Origin: an uncultured Aquimarina sp.
GTDB lineage: Bacteria; Bacteroidota; Bacteroidia; Flavobacteriales; Flavobacteriaceae
DNA: 64,000 nt
NCBI GenBank assembly: GCA_947493495.1
Contig: CANLRN010000002.1
Location: 62,001-126,000 of the forward strand
Reading direction: 5' to 3'
The notes beneath the pieces were generated by a model. It was not told where the DNA came from and ran no database searches. It was given only the letters and a program-made list of their open reading frames with translations. The translations under genes were made by a program, and so were the position numbers. Numbering within the stretch: the stretch's first letter is position 1; each line of letters begins with the position of its first letter. Below are positions 1 to 9,143 of this stretch, piece by piece.

Positions 1-906
1 CATAGCTTTAGCCCCATTTTCAGAGCTTACATACAGTCCATTATTACCCTTAAGTGCTACTATAGAACCGCCACCAGTTGGAGGAGGAGGGTTAGAATTT
101 CCATTAACAAGGCGATAGGTACGTACCCAGTCATAATATGCAGTATTTTTATTGTTGTTATTTAGATCGTTATTAGATGGAAGTCCAGGTCCCCAAGTAA
201 AAGCCTCCATATCAAAAAACATGAACATGTCTTCATTAAAATCATAAGGTAACGTAACATTTGCAACCCGTTTTCCATTTTTGTACCAAACTATATTTCT
301 GTTATCTTTCCACCAAACTCCGTACACATTATAATTACCAGAATTAGAGGTTCCATCATTATAGTGTTTTTGAGTAGTTGTATCACAATCAAAACCACAT
401 GGTTGAGGAAAAAAGTGAGTGTTCATTTCCATTGTAGTAGTTAGGTGATCCCATCGATTGTTTTTTACTTCACCCCAGTTTTCAATCACATCAATTTCAC
501 TAAATCGACCTTGCATCCAAAATGAGGAAACGATTGCCATATCTGCATTTCTGATACGCGCTTCAGCATACATTCCTCTTTTAAAACTTCTTGATTTTGA
601 AGTTAAACACGCAGTCCATATATAGTCTCCTTGTCTATTAGCATTTCTTAAAGTTCCTTTGAGACGTAAATTCCCATTCTGCCACGATAAATTATTGTTG
701 TTAAATTGGCTCGGCGATCGTCCACTCCAGTACGGATGACCTTTTTGCCATTTATTACCATCAAAAGAATTAAAATTGTCTGTAAGTTCAGGTACAGTCT
801 GCCATTTTTTTCCTGAGGGGGGGGTTGGTTGCGCAGTTAGAATACCAATATATAAACAATTGATAAGAATAAACATAGTTATTCTAAAAAAAGAATGCGT
901 TTTCAT
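1..906 (-). CDS. secreted GH16 family glycoside hydrolase, agarase-like (C-terminal part beyond the window)
   Basis: I translated this by hand from the ATG at 906; the reading frame is open to base 1, so the gene is partial (302 codons visible). Residues 1-26 form a signal peptide ending ILTAQ, followed by a Pro-rich linker. The catalytic domain carries SEIDVIEN, with E137, D139 and E142 matching the GH16 ExDxxE nucleophile/acid-base motif. The surroundings (FWMQGRF before, a Trp/Asn-rich stretch after) resemble beta-agarases and porphyranases more than laminarinases, but substrate is inference. After a PPPPTGGGS linker at about residue 278, the sequence ALKGNNGLYVSSENG looks like the start of a fascin-like beta-trefoil module. 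It probably acts outside the cell on algal galactans. An 8-C run lies in codons just after the signal peptide. Confidence 0.85.
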   Translation of the reverse strand, partial: MKTHSFFRITMFILINCLYIGILTAQPTPPSGKKWQTVPELTDNFNSFDGNKWQKGHPYWSGRSPSQFNNNNLSWQNGNLRLKGTLRNANRQGDYIWTACLTSKSRSFKRGMYAEARIRNADMAIVSSFWMQGRFSEIDVIENWGEVKNNRWDHLTTTMEMNTHFFPQPCGFDCDTTTQKHYNDGTSNSGNYNVYGVWWKDNRNIVWYKNGKRVANVTLPYDFNEDMFMFFDMEAFTWGPGLPSNNDLNNNNKNTAYYDWVRTYRLVNGNSNPPPPTGGGSIVALKGNNGLYVSSENGAKAM

Positions 907-1245
907 TGAGTTTGTTTTTATGGTTAAATAAGTTAAAAAAAAGTTACGTTAAATTTACATATTTTTTTTGTTTTTTTTAAAATGATGATAATAAAAAAGC
1001 TGATAATGTGACATTTATAAAAGAAAGGGTTAAATTAGAATGTTTTAATACTTGATGATAGCACTATTTTATTTTTTAACTTAGTCCTAAAATGTTATTT
1101 GTACTCAATTTTTGTGTTTTCATATAGTTTGATTATTAAATGAAAAAGGTCTTTTATTGGAGTCAATTAAGAGAATAAGTGGTATCAATCAAAAAATGTA
1201 ACCGTTTTATCGGATAGTGTAAATTAATTAAAATTTAATGATAAA
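907..1245. other. intergenic region between divergent genes
   Basis: This 339-bp AT-rich gap lies between the divergent GH16 gene and the NTF2-like gene. It must hold both promoters. I see no strong TAnnTTTG match, long inverted repeat or small open frame. Confidence 0.5.
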
Positions 1246-1719
1246 ATGATGGATAAAATATTAATGAGTTGCCTACTATGTTTTTCAATATCCTTGAGCG
1301 CCCAAAATAAAATGGATACATATCAAATACAGGCTAAACAAACAGTATTAGATTTTTTTGAAGCTTTCCATAAAGGGGATACTACGCAGCTTCGAAAAAC
1401 TATGGATGTAAATATGACCATGCAGACGATTAGTAAATCAAAAGATGGAGAGATAAAAACAATTGTTGGGGATGTCAAAAACTTTTTGAAAGTGATTCAC
1501 GATCGTCCGAAAGAACAAAAATGGTTGGAGAAATTATTGAGTTTTAAAATTGATGCTAATAAAGATATTGCTCAGATATGGACACCATATGAGTTCTATG
1601 TTAATGATCAATTTAGTCACTGTGGTATAAATGTTTTTCAATTATTTAATAACGGTACTTCATGGAAAATTATGGCAATAGCTGATACTCGGAACAGAGA
1701 AGGGTGTACAGTAGAATGA
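1246..1719 (+). CDS. secreted NTF2-like / lumazine-binding-like protein
   Basis: This 157-residue protein has a signal peptide (hydrophobic residues 5-18, cut after SAQ), so it should be periplasmic or exported. The rest matches the NTF2/SnoaL-like fold often annotated 'putative lumazine-binding': a helix with VLDFFEAFHKGD, then a beta-rich half containing IWTPYEFYVNDQFSHCGINVFQL and WKIMAIADTR. No catalytic residues can be assigned. It stands alone, divergent from the GH16 gene and upstream of dnaK. A second ATG directly follows the first, so the start could be 1249. Family call fairly sure; function unknown. Confidence 0.7.
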   Translation: MMDKILMSCLLCFSISLSAQNKMDTYQIQAKQTVLDFFEAFHKGDTTQLRKTMDVNMTMQTISKSKDGEIKTIVGDVKNFLKVIHDRPKEQKWLEKLLSFKIDANKDIAQIWTPYEFYVNDQFSHCGINVFQLFNNGTSWKIMAIADTRNREGCTVE

Positions 1720-1880
1720 TAAAACAATCAATAGTACTTTGCTATCAAATTACTATAGACTTAGCTCTCGATAGGTGAGCGGTATTGGATAGAAGAGTAG
1801 TAAAAAATTAGTTTTCTCAAACATTTTTGGTTTTGATATCCGAATGATTTAGTCTCAGAGTAATACAATTTTATAATATA

Positions 1881-1895
1881 ATGACATCCTGTCAT
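1881..1895. promoter_or_regulatory. inverted repeat upstream of dnaK
   Basis: ATGACA-TCC-TGTCAT is a perfect 6-bp inverted repeat with a 3-bp spacer, about 80 bp upstream of the dnaK start. Its position fits an operator or heat-shock promoter element. It is not a CIRCE sequence. The regulatory role is inference. Confidence 0.4.
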
Positions 1896-1973
1896 AAAAA
1901 TACTACTGGCATAATGATTGTCCTAATCTGATAAGTATTTTAAGAAGAACACTTAAACATTTATAAAAATATT

Positions 1974-3890
1974 ATGAGTAAGATAATAGGAATTGACTTA
2001 GGAACAACCAACTCTTGCGTTTCTGTGATGGAAGGTAATGAACCGGTAGTGATACCTAATGCAGAAGGTAAGAGAACTACCCCTTCTGTAATTGCATTTG
2101 TAGAGGGAGGAGAAATTAAAGTTGGTGATCCTGCAAAAAGACAAGCAGTGACAAACCCTACAAAAACAATTTCTTCAATCAAGAGATTTATGGGGAATAA
2201 ATTCTCTGAATCTTCTAAAGAGGCTGAAAGAGCAGCTTACAAAGTGGTTAAAGGAGATAACAATACTCCACGAGTTGATATAGATGGTCGCTTGTATACA
2301 CCACAAGAGTTATCTGCAATGACGCTCCAGAAAATGAAGAAAACAGCAGAAGATTACTTAGGTCAGGATGTTACTAGAGCAGTAATCACAGTGCCTGCTT
2401 ATTTTAATGATGCTCAGCGTCAAGCTACTAAAGAAGCAGGAGAGATCGCAGGTCTTACAGTAGAAAGAATCATTAATGAGCCTACAGCTGCAGCACTTGC
2501 GTATGGATTAGATAAAAAAGGAACTGATCAAAAAATTGTAGTATTCGATTTTGGAGGAGGGACACACGATGTTTCTATCCTAGAATTAGGAGATGGTGTA
2601 TTCGAAGTGTTATCTACAGATGGCGATACACACTTAGGAGGAGATGATGTAGATCAAAAAATTATAGATTGGTTAGCAGAAGAGTTTAAAGCTGATGAAA
2701 ACATGGATTTACGTCAAGATCCAATGGCTTTACAACGTCTTAAAGAAGCTGCGGAGAAGGCTAAGATAGAATTGTCTTCTTCTCCACAAACAGAAATTAA
2801 TTTGCCATATGTTACGGCTACATCTAGTGGACCTAAACACTTAGTAAGAACATTAAGTAAGGCTAAATTTGATCAATTGATCGATGATTTAGTAAAACGT
2901 ACTATTGAACCTTGCCAAGCTGCACTTAAGGCTGCAGGGCTATCCACTAGTGATATTGATGAGATTATATTAGTAGGTGGGTCTACCCGTATTCCTGCAG
3001 TACAAGAAGCTGTAGAGAAATTCTTCGGGAAAGCGCCAAGTAAAGGAGTAAATCCAGATGAGGTAGTAGCTGTTGGAGCAGCTATTCAAGGAGGTGTATT
3101 GACAGGAGATGTTAAGGATGTATTATTATTAGATGTTACACCACTTTCTCTAGGTATTGAAACCATGGGGAATGTAATGACTAAACTTATCGAAGCTAAT
3201 ACTACAATCCCAACAAAAAAATCACAGGTATTCTCTACTGCGGCAGATAATCAACCTTCTGTAGAAATTCATGTACTACAAGGTGAGCGTCCTATGGCAG
3301 CAGATAATAAAACTATTGGTCGTTTTCACCTTGATGGAATTCCACCAGCGCAAAGAGGAACACCACAGATAGAAGTTACTTTTGATATTGATGCTAATGG
3401 TATTATCAAAGTTTCTGCAACTGATAAAGCAACAAACAAGTCTCAGGATATTCGTATCGAAGCATCATCTGGATTAACAGAAGAAGAAATCGAGAAAATG
3501 AAACAAGAGGCCGAAGCAAATGCAGAAGCAGATAAAAAAGCTAAAGAAAGTGCTGATAAATTGAATGAAGCTGATGGAATGATTTTCCAGACAGAAAAGC
3601 AATTAAAAGAGTTTGGTGATAAAATATCAGATAGCAATAAGAAACCAGTAGAAGAAGCTTTAGAAGAATTAAAGAAAGCTTACGAGACTAAAGATCTGGA
3701 TGTAATTCAACCAGCCCTTGATAAAATTAATGAAGCTTGGAAAGCAGCCAGTGAAGAAATGTATAAAGCACAAGCAGAAGCACAGCAAGGTGGCGATGCT
3801 GGCCCTGATGCAGGAGCACAAGCAGATGGAGGTGGAGATGCTTCTCAAGGGAGCGATGTAGAAGATGTAGATTTTGAAGAAGTGAAATAG
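1974..3890 (+). CDS. dnaK: molecular chaperone DnaK (Hsp70)
   Basis: This is the full-length 638-residue cytosolic Hsp70. It binds unfolded peptides in an ATP-driven cycle with DnaJ and GrpE. The ATPase domain starts with [16 protein letters not shown] and has the second phosphate loop GGGTHDVS at residues 194-201. The interdomain linker and substrate-domain start ([16 protein letters not shown]) lie near residue 382. The helical lid is Lys/Glu-rich from about 500, and the protein ends in a Gly/Asp-rich tail with [11 protein letters not shown]. The start is fixed by the conserved N-terminus [11 protein letters not shown]. It is monocistronic here, without dnaJ or grpE alongside, with an inverted repeat upstream and a strong terminator after it. 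Confidence 0.99.
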   Translation: MSKIIGIDLGTTNSCVSVMEGNEPVVIPNAEGKRTTPSVIAFVEGGEIKVGDPAKRQAVTNPTKTISSIKRFMGNKFSESSKEAERAAYKVVKGDNNTPRVDIDGRLYTPQELSAMTLQKMKKTAEDYLGQDVTRAVITVPAYFNDAQRQATKEAGEIAGLTVERIINEPTAAALAYGLDKKGTDQKIVVFDFGGGTHDVSILELGDGVFEVLSTDGDTHLGGDDVDQKIIDWLAEEFKADENMDLRQDPMALQRLKEAAEKAKIELSSSPQTEINLPYVTATSSGPKHLVRTLSKAKFDQLIDDLVKRTIEPCQAALKAAGLSTSDIDEIILVGGSTRIPAVQEAVEKFFGKAPSKGVNPDEVVAVGAAIQGGVLTGDVKDVLLLDVTPLSLGIETMGNVMTKLIEANTTIPTKKSQVFSTAADNQPSVEIHVLQGERPMAADNKTIGRFHLDGIPPAQRGTPQIEVTFDIDANGIIKVSATDKATNKSQDIRIEASSGLTEEEIEKMKQEAEANAEADKKAKESADKLNEADGMIFQTEKQLKEFGDKISDSNKKPVEEALEELKKAYETKDLDVIQPALDKINEAWKAASEEMYKAQAEAQQGGDAGPDAGAQADGGGDASQGSDVEDVDFEEVK

Positions 3891-3914
3891 AAATATTTCA
3901 GAGCTTAAATTATA

Positions 3915-3946
3915 AAGCGGGATTTCCCCTCAGGGATTTCCCGCTT
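3915..3946. terminator. bidirectional terminator between dnaK and the convergent membrane-protein gene
   Basis: The arms AAGCGGGA and TCCCGCTT, with an inner TCCC/GGGA pairing, form a strong hairpin 25 bp after the dnaK stop. The right side is T-rich. It lies between convergent genes and can serve both. Confidence 0.8.
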
Positions 3947-3972
3947 ATTTATATGTATTTTATTCGCTTAAA

Positions 3973-4509
3973 TCAATTGGTTTGAATGCTCCATTTCTTT
4001 TCCAGATCATATTTTTTATCTAAAAGTAGTATTCCTGGCGTTAGAGTAATTGCCCCAACTCCTCCGACTATTCCAGCAACCGCAGCTACAATTGATCCTC
4101 CATACCCAGATCCTAATGAAGCGACTAATAATATAGTTCCTAAACTAGCACCTATTATTCCAATACCTAGAAGTACTCCAGCTGCGATTTGTTTAAAAAG
4201 AGATCCGATGATTTTTATTTTTTGAATATCACTAAGCAGGACTTTTATGGGGTTATTTTTTTTATCGATAAGTGTTAAGGAGTGATTATCTATGTTTAAA
4301 AATACTCCTTTAACCATACGATTATCTTGTTTCCAGATTTTGATTTTTTTTCCAGAAAAAATGATTTTCTCTTTTTTTGAATTATTTTTTTTCAAAACCA
4401 AACTATCCGATGCAAAATCAGAATGTTTTGTTTGGGGGGTAGTTGCAAAAAGAGAAAGATTAAAATTTATTAAAAATAAGATACACGCAACTGGAATAAT
4501 TTTTTTCAT
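3973..4509 (-). CDS. small exported membrane protein of unknown function
   Basis: I chose the ATG at 4509 (178 residues) because it begins a clear signal peptide (MKKIIPVACILFLINFNLSLFA). The longer frame to 4620 would run into the upstream gene. The middle (about residues 45-110) is Lys-rich with beta-like motifs, including NIDNHSLTLIDKKNNPIKVLLSDIQKI split over the region, which looks like a small beta-barrel. A Gly/Ala-rich hydrophobic stretch (about 115-165) should form one or two membrane segments. It is the last gene of the leftward acpH-MORN-ggt cluster, 67 bp after ggt. I do not recognise a named family. Confidence 0.65.
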   Translation of the reverse strand: MKKIIPVACILFLINFNLSLFATTPQTKHSDFASDSLVLKKNNSKKEKIIFSGKKIKIWKQDNRMVKGVFLNIDNHSLTLIDKKNNPIKVLLSDIQKIKIIGSLFKQIAAGVLLGIGIIGASLGTILLVASLGSGYGGSIVAAVAGIVGGVGAITLTPGILLLDKKYDLEKKWSIQTN

Positions 4510-4576
4510 AAAACTCGGATTATTGTGGATATAAACTACACTAAAGATGCGCAAGAACACGAAAGGTTGCGTCTGC

Positions 4577-6286
4577 TTAAAATCCAATAGCTGTATCATC
4601 TCCACGCTTATCCGCGCCACCTTCTAGTCGACCATCTGCTAGTATAAGAATCCCATCGACCTTACCAATTACTCTTGTTTCTTCTTCATCGGTTTTATAT
4701 CCTTTTTGTCTTAGATCAGTAAGAATAGTAGCATCAAATGAATTGGGTTCAAAAACTACAACATCAGGTAACCATTGGTGATGAAAACGAGGAGCGTTTA
4801 CGGCATCTTGCATAGTCATTCCATATTCTTTTACATTTAGAATAGTTTGTAAAACAGAAGTAATAATAGTAGATCCGCCAGGAGTTCCTACAGACATCCA
4901 TAACTTGCCCTCTTTTTCTACGATAGTTGGCGTCATAGAACTAAGCATTCTTTTTTCTGGAGCAATAGCATTGGCTTCTGCACCGATCAGTCCGAACATA
5001 TTAGGAGTACCTGGTTTGGCACTAAAATCATCCATTTCATTATTCAGAAAAAAACCTATTTCAGGGACATATAATTTAGAACCATACGCTCCATTTAGTG
5101 TTGTGGTCACGGAAACGGCATTACCGAATTGATCTACAATAGAATAGTGGGTAGTTTCATCACTTTCATAACCAGGTAACTGCCCGTAATTGATATCCGA
5201 TGAGGACGTTGCTTTATCAAAACTAAAGTCTTTCATCCTATCTGCAAGGTAGGATTCACTTATCAATGTATCCAGTGGTATTGTTACGAAATCTGGATCC
5301 CCTAAGTAATAGCTACGATCTGCATAAGCTCGCCTTTCGGCTTCTGTAATTAGCTGAATTGATTTTAGTGTATTATGTCCATAACTATTCAGATCATAAG
5401 GTTCAATCATTTTCATAATTTGAGCCAGACAAATCCCACCGCTGGATGGAAGAGACATAGATATGATAGAGAGATCTTTGTAGTTAAATCGTACAGGAGT
5501 ACGCCAAATGGCTTTATAGTTAGCAAGATCTTCCATAGTCATAATCCCTCCCATAGCTTGTAGATAGTTAATCAATTCTTTACCAGTTTGACCTTTGTAA
5601 AACTCATCTTTGCCGTTATCTATAATTCTTTGTAATGTGGCTGCTAGTTTTGGGTTTTTTATAGTATCTGATGATTGGTATGTTTTAGCATATAAAATAG
5701 TATCCTTGTTGGTTGCTATAAAAATTTCTCTATGGTTATCTAGGCGTTTTTTTTGTTTTTTTGTTACTATATATCCTTTGTTTGCAAGATTGATAACAGG
5801 TATTAGTAGCTCTTTTATAGATAATGAACCAAATTTTTTATGCACTTCGAATATTCCAGCAATGGTGCCTGGGACACCAACAGCCATAGCTCCTAATTGA
5901 CTTTTTTCTGGTATAGGCTCACCATATTCATCTAGATACATATCCTTAGATGCTGCCAATGGTGCTTTTTCTCGATAATCGAGTGCGCCAGTTTCTCCAT
6001 TTGCTTTTCTGTATACCATAAAACCGCCACCTCCTAGATTTCCTGCATAGGGATAGGCTACTGCTAATGCCATTTCTGTAGCAACCATAGCATCAAAAGC
6101 ATTGCCTCCTTGTTTTAATATGTTTTTACCAATTTCTGAAGCTTCTTTTCTAGCAGAGACAACCATAGCCTCGGCAGTAATTAAACCTCTTACAGGCGTT
6201 GGTTTTTCTTTTAGTATTGGTTTATCGGTACTTGTCTTGCAAGCAAAACATAAAAAGAGTGATAATATATAAGCTAAACGTATCAT
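4577..6286 (-). CDS. ggt: gamma-glutamyltranspeptidase (lipoprotein-type)
   Basis: This 569-residue Ntn-hydrolase cleaves gamma-glutamyl bonds of glutathione and related compounds in the periplasm. The precursor normally self-cleaves before the nucleophile Thr. That site is visible as TTHYSIVD, with T378 as the predicted N-terminal Thr of the small subunit. Other family marks are GGNAFDAMVA, NLGGGGFMVYR, SLPSSGG and the small-subunit SSMTPTIV and GTPGGSTIITSVLQ. The N-terminus (IRLAYILSLFLCFAC) is a lipoprotein signal with Cys16 as the likely lipidated residue. It sits 15 bp after the MORN lipoprotein gene in the same orientation, so it is probably cotranscribed. Confidence 0.96.
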   Translation of the reverse strand: MIRLAYILSLFLCFACKTSTDKPILKEKPTPVRGLITAEAMVVSARKEASEIGKNILKQGGNAFDAMVATEMALAVAYPYAGNLGGGGFMVYRKANGETGALDYREKAPLAASKDMYLDEYGEPIPEKSQLGAMAVGVPGTIAGIFEVHKKFGSLSIKELLIPVINLANKGYIVTKKQKKRLDNHREIFIATNKDTILYAKTYQSSDTIKNPKLAATLQRIIDNGKDEFYKGQTGKELINYLQAMGGIMTMEDLANYKAIWRTPVRFNYKDLSIISMSLPSSGGICLAQIMKMIEPYDLNSYGHNTLKSIQLITEAERRAYADRSYYLGDPDFVTIPLDTLISESYLADRMKDFSFDKATSSSDINYGQLPGYESDETTHYSIVDQFGNAVSVTTTLNGAYGSKLYVPEIGFFLNNEMDDFSAKPGTPNMFGLIGAEANAIAPEKRMLSSMTPTIVEKEGKLWMSVGTPGGSTIITSVLQTILNVKEYGMTMQDAVNAPRFHHQWLPDVVVFEPNSFDATILTDLRQKGYKTDEEETRVIGKVDGILILADGRLEGGADKRGDDTAIGF

Positions 6287-6301
6287 TTTAATAATTATAA
6301 T

Positions 6302-6697
6302 TTAGTGATTTACCTCTTTGATTAACGTAGTATTGCAATTGTAAAATTTCCAATACCCAATTGGTTTGCAATTGTCGATATGCCCTTCGGATTTTACAGC
6401 TCCATTTTTATGATATTCTTTCCAGAATCCTTGTCGCTTTCCATTGTTATAGTGTCCTTCAGATTTTACAGTTCCATTGCGATAAAAATGCTTCCAAAAA
6501 CCATCAGGAATCCCGTTTTTGTAATGTCCAATACTTTTAAGATTTATTACGTTTTCATAATATTCTTTTGTATACCCATTTTTAGAAGATTTTGTAAAGG
6601 TATCTGGGCATAAATTATGGGATTCATCCTTATTTGTAGTAGTATCTGCACAAGAAATAATAAAGAGTGTATATGTTAAGAGGTAAAAGAATTTCAT
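6302..6697 (-). CDS. MORN-repeat lipoprotein
   Basis: This 131-residue protein starts with a lipoprotein signal ending FIISC. It then carries about three MORN-type repeats of the form YKNGxxxGFWKxFYRNGxVKSEG (residues about 50-125). Such repeats are often annotated as 'YwqK family antitoxin', but there is no toxin gene next to it. MORN repeats usually mediate lipid or protein contacts. The start ATG overlaps the stop of the upstream acpH-like gene by 4 bp, which suggests translational coupling. The function is unknown. Confidence 0.8.
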   Translation of the reverse strand: MKFFYLLTYTLFIISCADTTTNKDESHNLCPDTFTKSSKNGYTKEYYENVINLKSIGHYKNGIPDGFWKHFYRNGTVKSEGHYNNGKRQGFWKEYHKNGAVKSEGHIDNCKPIGYWKFYNCNTTLIKEVNH

Positions 6698-7278
6698 AAT
6701 GCTCTGATCTCATTTTTGGTATAGATTTCTAATTCAGAAAAAAATGATCTAAACTCTCTTTCGAATTCATTATAATATTTTTCTAATTCTAAAATAGCAA
6801 AATTCATTTTGGATCTATTTTTTGTTCTGCGGTTCATTTGGTATAATATTCTTCCAATCCCTGGGATAGTTGCATAGCTTAGTAACCAATTGTCTCTAAG
6901 CATATAAGGTAAAAAATCCTGCACTTTTTTGGGTAAAATATCATAGTGCTTCTGTAATAATGTATAGAAATCCGAAACATAGATTTCTAATGGTATTGTA
7001 GAGAAATCTGACCAATATGCTGCCAGAAAATGATCATATAATATATCTACGATTACAGTACTGTAGTGACTATATTTTGGAAAAAGCCTTAGAACACTTT
7101 CTCGGACTACAGGATGGCTATCGGTATAACTATCAATTTTTCGATGGAGTGTAATTCCTTTTTGAATAGTAGTAGGAAATTGGGTGTATTTTTTTCCTTT
7201 GACAGCATCTGCAATAAAATTGCCTATTTGTAATTCAGTGTCATTTCCAGATAAGTAAATATGGGCTAAAAAATTCAT
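6694..7278 (-). CDS. acpH: acyl carrier protein phosphodiesterase family protein (DUF479)
   Basis: This 194-residue protein matches the AcpH/DUF479 family. The E. coli member removes the 4'-phosphopantetheine group from acyl carrier protein. Family marks are MNFLAHIYLSG at the N-terminus, the metal-binding-type segments IGNFIADAVKG and LHRKIDSYTDSHP, and DILYDHFLAAYW. It is HD-like and mostly helical. It is the first gene of a leftward cluster, with its stop overlapping the MORN gene start. Family is sure; substrate is by homology. Confidence 0.9.
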   Translation of the reverse strand: MNFLAHIYLSGNDTELQIGNFIADAVKGKKYTQFPTTIQKGITLHRKIDSYTDSHPVVRESVLRLFPKYSHYSTVIVDILYDHFLAAYWSDFSTIPLEIYVSDFYTLLQKHYDILPKKVQDFLPYMLRDNWLLSYATIPGIGRILYQMNRRTKNRSKMNFAILELEKYYNEFEREFRSFFSELEIYTKNEIRAL

Positions 7279-7417
7279 TAGGTGAATTTACAATTTTTAG
7301 AAAACAACCTATTCATATGGTTTATTTTTTTTTAAGTGAATCATAAAAAACCCTTTTCTTGTACTCTCGTTTTAGTTTTATCGTAAAAATGGAACCGCTG
7401 TCTTATTTTTACATAAA

Positions 7418-7442
7418 CTTTAGTACTAAAGTTGTAGTACTA
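7418..7442. promoter_or_regulatory. tandem TAGTACTA palindromes in the glmM promoter region
   Basis: CTTTAGTACTAAAG (7418-7431) is a perfect 14-bp palindrome. A second TAGTACTA lies at 7435-7442. The two cores are 14 bp apart centre to centre and overlap the predicted -33 region. This looks like an operator, but no regulator can be named. Confidence 0.35.
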
Positions 7443-7462
7443 ATTTGTAGCATGTACATTTG
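7431..7462 (+). promoter_or_regulatory. predicted Bacteroidota-type promoter of glmM
   Basis: A perfect -7 box TACATTTG (7455-7462, consensus TAnnTTTG) lies 20 bp after GTTG (7431-7434), a 3-of-4 match to the -33 box TTTG. Transcription would start near 7469, about 20 nt before the ATG at 7490. This makes the TTG at 7460, inside the -7 box, unusable as a start. Confidence 0.6.
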
Positions 7463-7489
7463 TCGAAACAAAAAATAATCAATCAATAT

Positions 7490-8878
7490 ATGACATTAAT
7501 CAAATCGATATCAGGAATTAGAGGAACTATAGGTGGGACTGTTGGAGATAATCTGACTCCTATAGATGCAGTAAAATTTGCATCAGCTTATGGTAGTTGG
7601 CTAAAAGAAGAAACAAATAAGGAGCATCCCACAGTTGTTATAGGAAGAGATGCTAGGATTTCTGGAGCTATGATTCAACAATTGGTTATGAATAGTCTAG
7701 TCGGATTAGGAATTCATGTTATCGACTTAGGGTTATCTACTACTCCTACTGTCGAGGTAGCAGTACCTATAGAAAAAGCAGATGGAGGAATTATTCTTAC
7801 AGCTAGCCATAATCCCAAACAATGGAATGCATTAAAATTATTGAACGGAAAAGGAGAATTTCTTAATGCTGCGAATGGTCAAAAAATTCTTGAAAAAGCA
7901 GCAAACGATGATTATATTTTTGCTGAAGTAGATGATCTAGGTTCAATTACTAGTGATGATACGTATATCGATAAACATATAGAGGAAGTATTAGCATTAG
8001 AACTAGTAGATGTAGCAATTGTAAAGAAATCGGGTTTTAGGGTTGTTGTAGATGCTGTAAATTCTACAGGAGGAATTGCTATCCCTAAACTTCTTAAGAA
8101 AATGGGGGTAGATGTTGTAGAACTGTATTGCGAACCTAATGGTCATTTTCCTCATAATCCAGAACCACTAAAAGAACATTTAACAGATCTGTCTGAGCTT
8201 GTAGTTAAAGAAAAAGCAGATTTTGGACTTACCGTAGATCCTGATGTAGATCGATTAGCTTTTATGAGTGAAGATGGAGAGATGTTTGGAGAAGAATATA
8301 CATTAGTGGCTTGTGCGGATTATGTACTAGGAAAAACTCCAGGAAATACAGTTTCTAATCTTTCTTCGAGCAGAGCGTTAAGAGATGTAACTGAAAAACA
8401 CGGAGGTACTTATCAAGCAAGCGCAGTGGGAGAGGTGAATGTAGTGTCCAAAATGAAAGAAGTGAAAGCTGTTATTGGAGGCGAAGGAAATGGAGGGATT
8501 ATATATCCAGATACACACTATGGTAGAGACTCTTTAGTAGGAGTAGCATTGTTTCTGACTCATTTAGCTGAGAAAAAGTGTAGTGTCAGTGAATTGAGAG
8601 CTACTTATCCTTCTTATTTTATGAGCAAAAATAAAATTCAGTTAACTCCAGAGTTAGATGTAGATGCAATTCTAAAAGGGTTTCATAACAAGCATATTAA
8701 CGAAGAAGTAACGACTATCGATGGCGTAAAAGTCGATTTTGATGATTGTTGGGTGCATCTTAGAAAAAGTAATACAGAACCAATTATCAGAATATATACA
8801 GAAGCATTAAGCCAAGAAAAAGCAGATCAATTAGCGCACGATACGATTACTGCTCTAAAAGAGATTGCAGGGATATAG
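7490..8878 (+). CDS. glmM: phosphoglucosamine mutase / phosphohexomutase
   Basis: This 462-residue alpha-D-phosphohexomutase most likely converts glucosamine-6-phosphate to glucosamine-1-phosphate for UDP-GlcNAc, and so for peptidoglycan and LPS. The four family loops are present: the phosphoserine loop TASHNP (S106), the Mg site DPDVDR (D250, D252, D254), the sugar loop GEGNGG (E332) and the phosphate loop RKSNTEP (425-431). I chose ATG 7490 over the in-frame TTG at 7460 because MTLIKSISGIRGT is the family N-terminus and the TTG lies in the predicted promoter. Related Bacteroidota enzymes are sometimes named phosphomannomutase, so substrate is less sure than family. Confidence 0.9.
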   Translation: MTLIKSISGIRGTIGGTVGDNLTPIDAVKFASAYGSWLKEETNKEHPTVVIGRDARISGAMIQQLVMNSLVGLGIHVIDLGLSTTPTVEVAVPIEKADGGIILTASHNPKQWNALKLLNGKGEFLNAANGQKILEKAANDDYIFAEVDDLGSITSDDTYIDKHIEEVLALELVDVAIVKKSGFRVVVDAVNSTGGIAIPKLLKKMGVDVVELYCEPNGHFPHNPEPLKEHLTDLSELVVKEKADFGLTVDPDVDRLAFMSEDGEMFGEEYTLVACADYVLGKTPGNTVSNLSSSRALRDVTEKHGGTYQASAVGEVNVVSKMKEVKAVIGGEGNGGIIYPDTHYGRDSLVGVALFLTHLAEKKCSVSELRATYPSYFMSKNKIQLTPELDVDAILKGFHNKHINEEVTTIDGVKVDFDDCWVHLRKSNTEPIIRIYTEALSQEKADQLAHDTITALKEIAGI

Positions 8879-8902
8879 ATAGAATACTCTAAGTTTTAAT
8901 TA

Positions 8903-9068
8903 ATGAACTCATTTAAGGTTTTTGCAATTGGCTGCAAAATGGTCTTTTTTACTTACTTTTTACAATTTTTTCGTTACGTAGCTATAACTATGCAATTCAA
9001 AAATATTTTTCAATTAAACAAAAAACATCGATTTTTCGCTTCAATCCAAAAACATTAAATGAGTTCAT
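8903..9068. repeat. long palindromic element with TAGCTA core (element A)
   Basis: The ends are perfect 14-bp inverted repeats (ATGAACTCATTTAA). Matching continues imperfectly inward to a central palindrome CGTAGCTATAACTATG at 8977-8992, whose mismatches are all G-T type. The inner arm GCAATTGGCTGCAAAA also occurs at 33301-33322 on the other strand. It lies between the convergent glmM and LRR genes. Confidence 0.75.
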
Positions 9069-9072
9069 AGTT

Positions 9073-9116
9073 AAAATGAGCTAAGAAATTAACTTTTTAA
9101 TTTTTTAGCTCATTTT
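9073..9116. terminator. bidirectional terminator after glmM and the LRR gene
   Basis: Perfect 12-bp arms AAAATGAGCTAA and TTAGCTCATTTT flank a 20-nt AT-rich loop, between convergent genes. The A/T-rich ends allow use in both directions. Confidence 0.65.
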
Positions 9117-9143
9117 GGTTAATGGATTTGGTTAAAAAGAATA

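Noticed and set aside
4510-4620. N-terminal extension of the small membrane protein at 3973-4509
   Set aside because: It overlaps the end of ggt and places the signal peptide 37 residues inside the protein; ATG 4509 begins a clean signal peptide.
6302-6697. MORN protein as the antitoxin of a toxin-antitoxin pair
   Set aside because: There is no toxin gene beside it, and it has a lipoprotein signal, so it is not a cytosolic antitoxin; the 'antitoxin' label comes from family naming only.
7460-7489. Longer glmM reading frame from TTG 7460
   Set aside because: The TTG is inside a good -7 promoter box, and the family N-terminus begins at ATG 7490.
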